Assembly (NCBI GenBank): GCA_949987565.1
Contig: OX465107.1
Span: 11,103,721 to 11,167,720 of the forward strand
Direction: 5' to 3'
Source of the DNA: Luidia sarsii
Lineage: Eukaryota > Echinodermata > Asteroidea > Paxillosida > Luidiidae
DNA length: 64,000 nt
In this document: piece by piece, positions 63,329-64,000 of the stretch
Layout of the letters: every line of letters starts with the position of its first letter
How positions within the stretch are numbered: the first letter of the stretch is position 1
The notes under the pieces: generated by a model
Databases searched by the model: none
What the model was told of the DNA's origin: nothing
What the model saw: the letters and a program-made list of their open reading frames with translations, nothing else
Program-made: the position numbers and the translations under genes

Positions 63329-63332
63329 ACAA

Positions 63333-64000
63333 CTAGAGATTTATGTCTGTTGGCAAACAGAACATAACGCTTTTCCGCATCTGGTTCTCTTTAGAAAAAA
63401 AAGAAGAAACTAGAGATTTATGTCTGTTGGCTAACAGAACATAACGCTTTTCCGCATCTGGCTCTCTTAAAAAAAAAAAAAAAAAAAATTGACATCAGCG
63501 GGATTCGAACTCATGGCTTCCACTCATGGTTGCGAGGTCTCTGCCTTTTTATGGGAGCTGTAAATGCAGAGGCGGGGAGCTCTATGCAAGGGCTCTATGC
63601 ATTTGTCAAGTTTGAAAAAAATCAAAGTTTGTTCAATGGCAAAAGTGCCGTGGAGAAAAACCCTGTACAAAGTCTATGGGATTATTCCGACCAGAAAAAG
63701 AAGAAACTAGAGATTTATGTCTGTTGGCTAACAGAACATAACGCTTTTCCGCATCTGCCTCTCTTAAAAAAAAACCAAAAAAAACAAATACTGACATCAG
63801 CGGGATTCGAACTCGGAACCTCAATTTCTACCCCAAAACGCACGTGCATATTTCGTGCACAAAGTGTATGGGACTTCATTATAACATTAAAAAAATCATA
63901 ATAATTCTGAACAATGGTCAATTGCTTCGAAACTCAGGATTTAGAATGTCTAGCCCAATAGCTAAATGCCTACCAAATTTCGAGACAATTGACCTTCGAC
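63333..64000 (-). repeat. repeat B, inverted copies at window end
   Basis: CTAG ends at 63333-63336, 63410-63413 and 63707-63710, each followed on its inner side by the hairpin. From about 63520 the sequence is the reverse complement of 60190-60660, including the YR-element junction, and continues past the window. Confidence 0.75.

Overview
This is a eukaryotic, animal-type window. It has no operons or ribosome sites. It has candidate introns with GT..AG borders, CpG-poor AT-rich stretches, and nested transposable elements of nearly every class. The mixture suggests a marine invertebrate such as an echinoderm, hemichordate, cephalochordate or similar: a DIRS1-type retrotransposon, a second YR-type RT fragment, a Ty3/gypsy LTR element, a CR1/L2-like LINE, a Penelope-like element, PHD/FLYWCH/MULE transposase remains, many small TIR elements and dispersed ACATGT palindromes. 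I cannot name the species.

Layout. 1-2639: a LINE tail fragment, a purine tract and the first copy of an inverted-terminus repeat I call repeat A. 2640-7370: a structurally complete DIRS element (inverted termini, gag-like ORF, RT/RNase H/methyltransferase-like region, tyrosine recombinase, internal complementary region) broken by one 7-bp duplication. 7376-22188: one Ty3/gypsy element. Its 5' LTR carries a 1164-bp TIR insertion and its 3' LTR is split by a 4.4-kb LINE. Between pol and the 3' LTR it carries an extra ORF with two C2H2 zinc fingers. 22254-32010: repeat A copies interleaved with a decayed PHD-FLYWCH/MULE locus and a Penelope-like 3' fragment. 32048-37700: several TIR and foldback elements around three phase-compatible candidate exons of a host gene whose product would begin MGNCCK. 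38926-46720: tandem and dispersed copies of repeat B, rich in TGACGTCA palindromes, many ending in a hairpin followed by CTAG. 46720-48037: a TIR element filled by a 98-bp array. 49085-50360: GC-rich minisatellites. 50934-54675: a 3.7-kb TIR element with CGAG arrays at both ends. 54676-59010: GGAACC-type dispersed repeats, a minisatellite and a purine tract. 59011-64000: repeat B copies in opposite orientations flanking a YR-retrotransposon gag/RT/RNase H fragment.

How it fits together. Nearly all recognisable coding sequence belongs to mobile elements, and nested insertion gives a relative order: LTR element, then LINE and TIR element inside its LTRs; repeat A, then the Penelope-like insertion inside it. 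Almost every element has at least one stop, frameshift or truncation. The parts most worth checking are the zinc-finger ORF and the small membrane ORF of the LTR element, the host exons, the hairpin-CTAG repeat termini and the 3.7-kb CGAG element.
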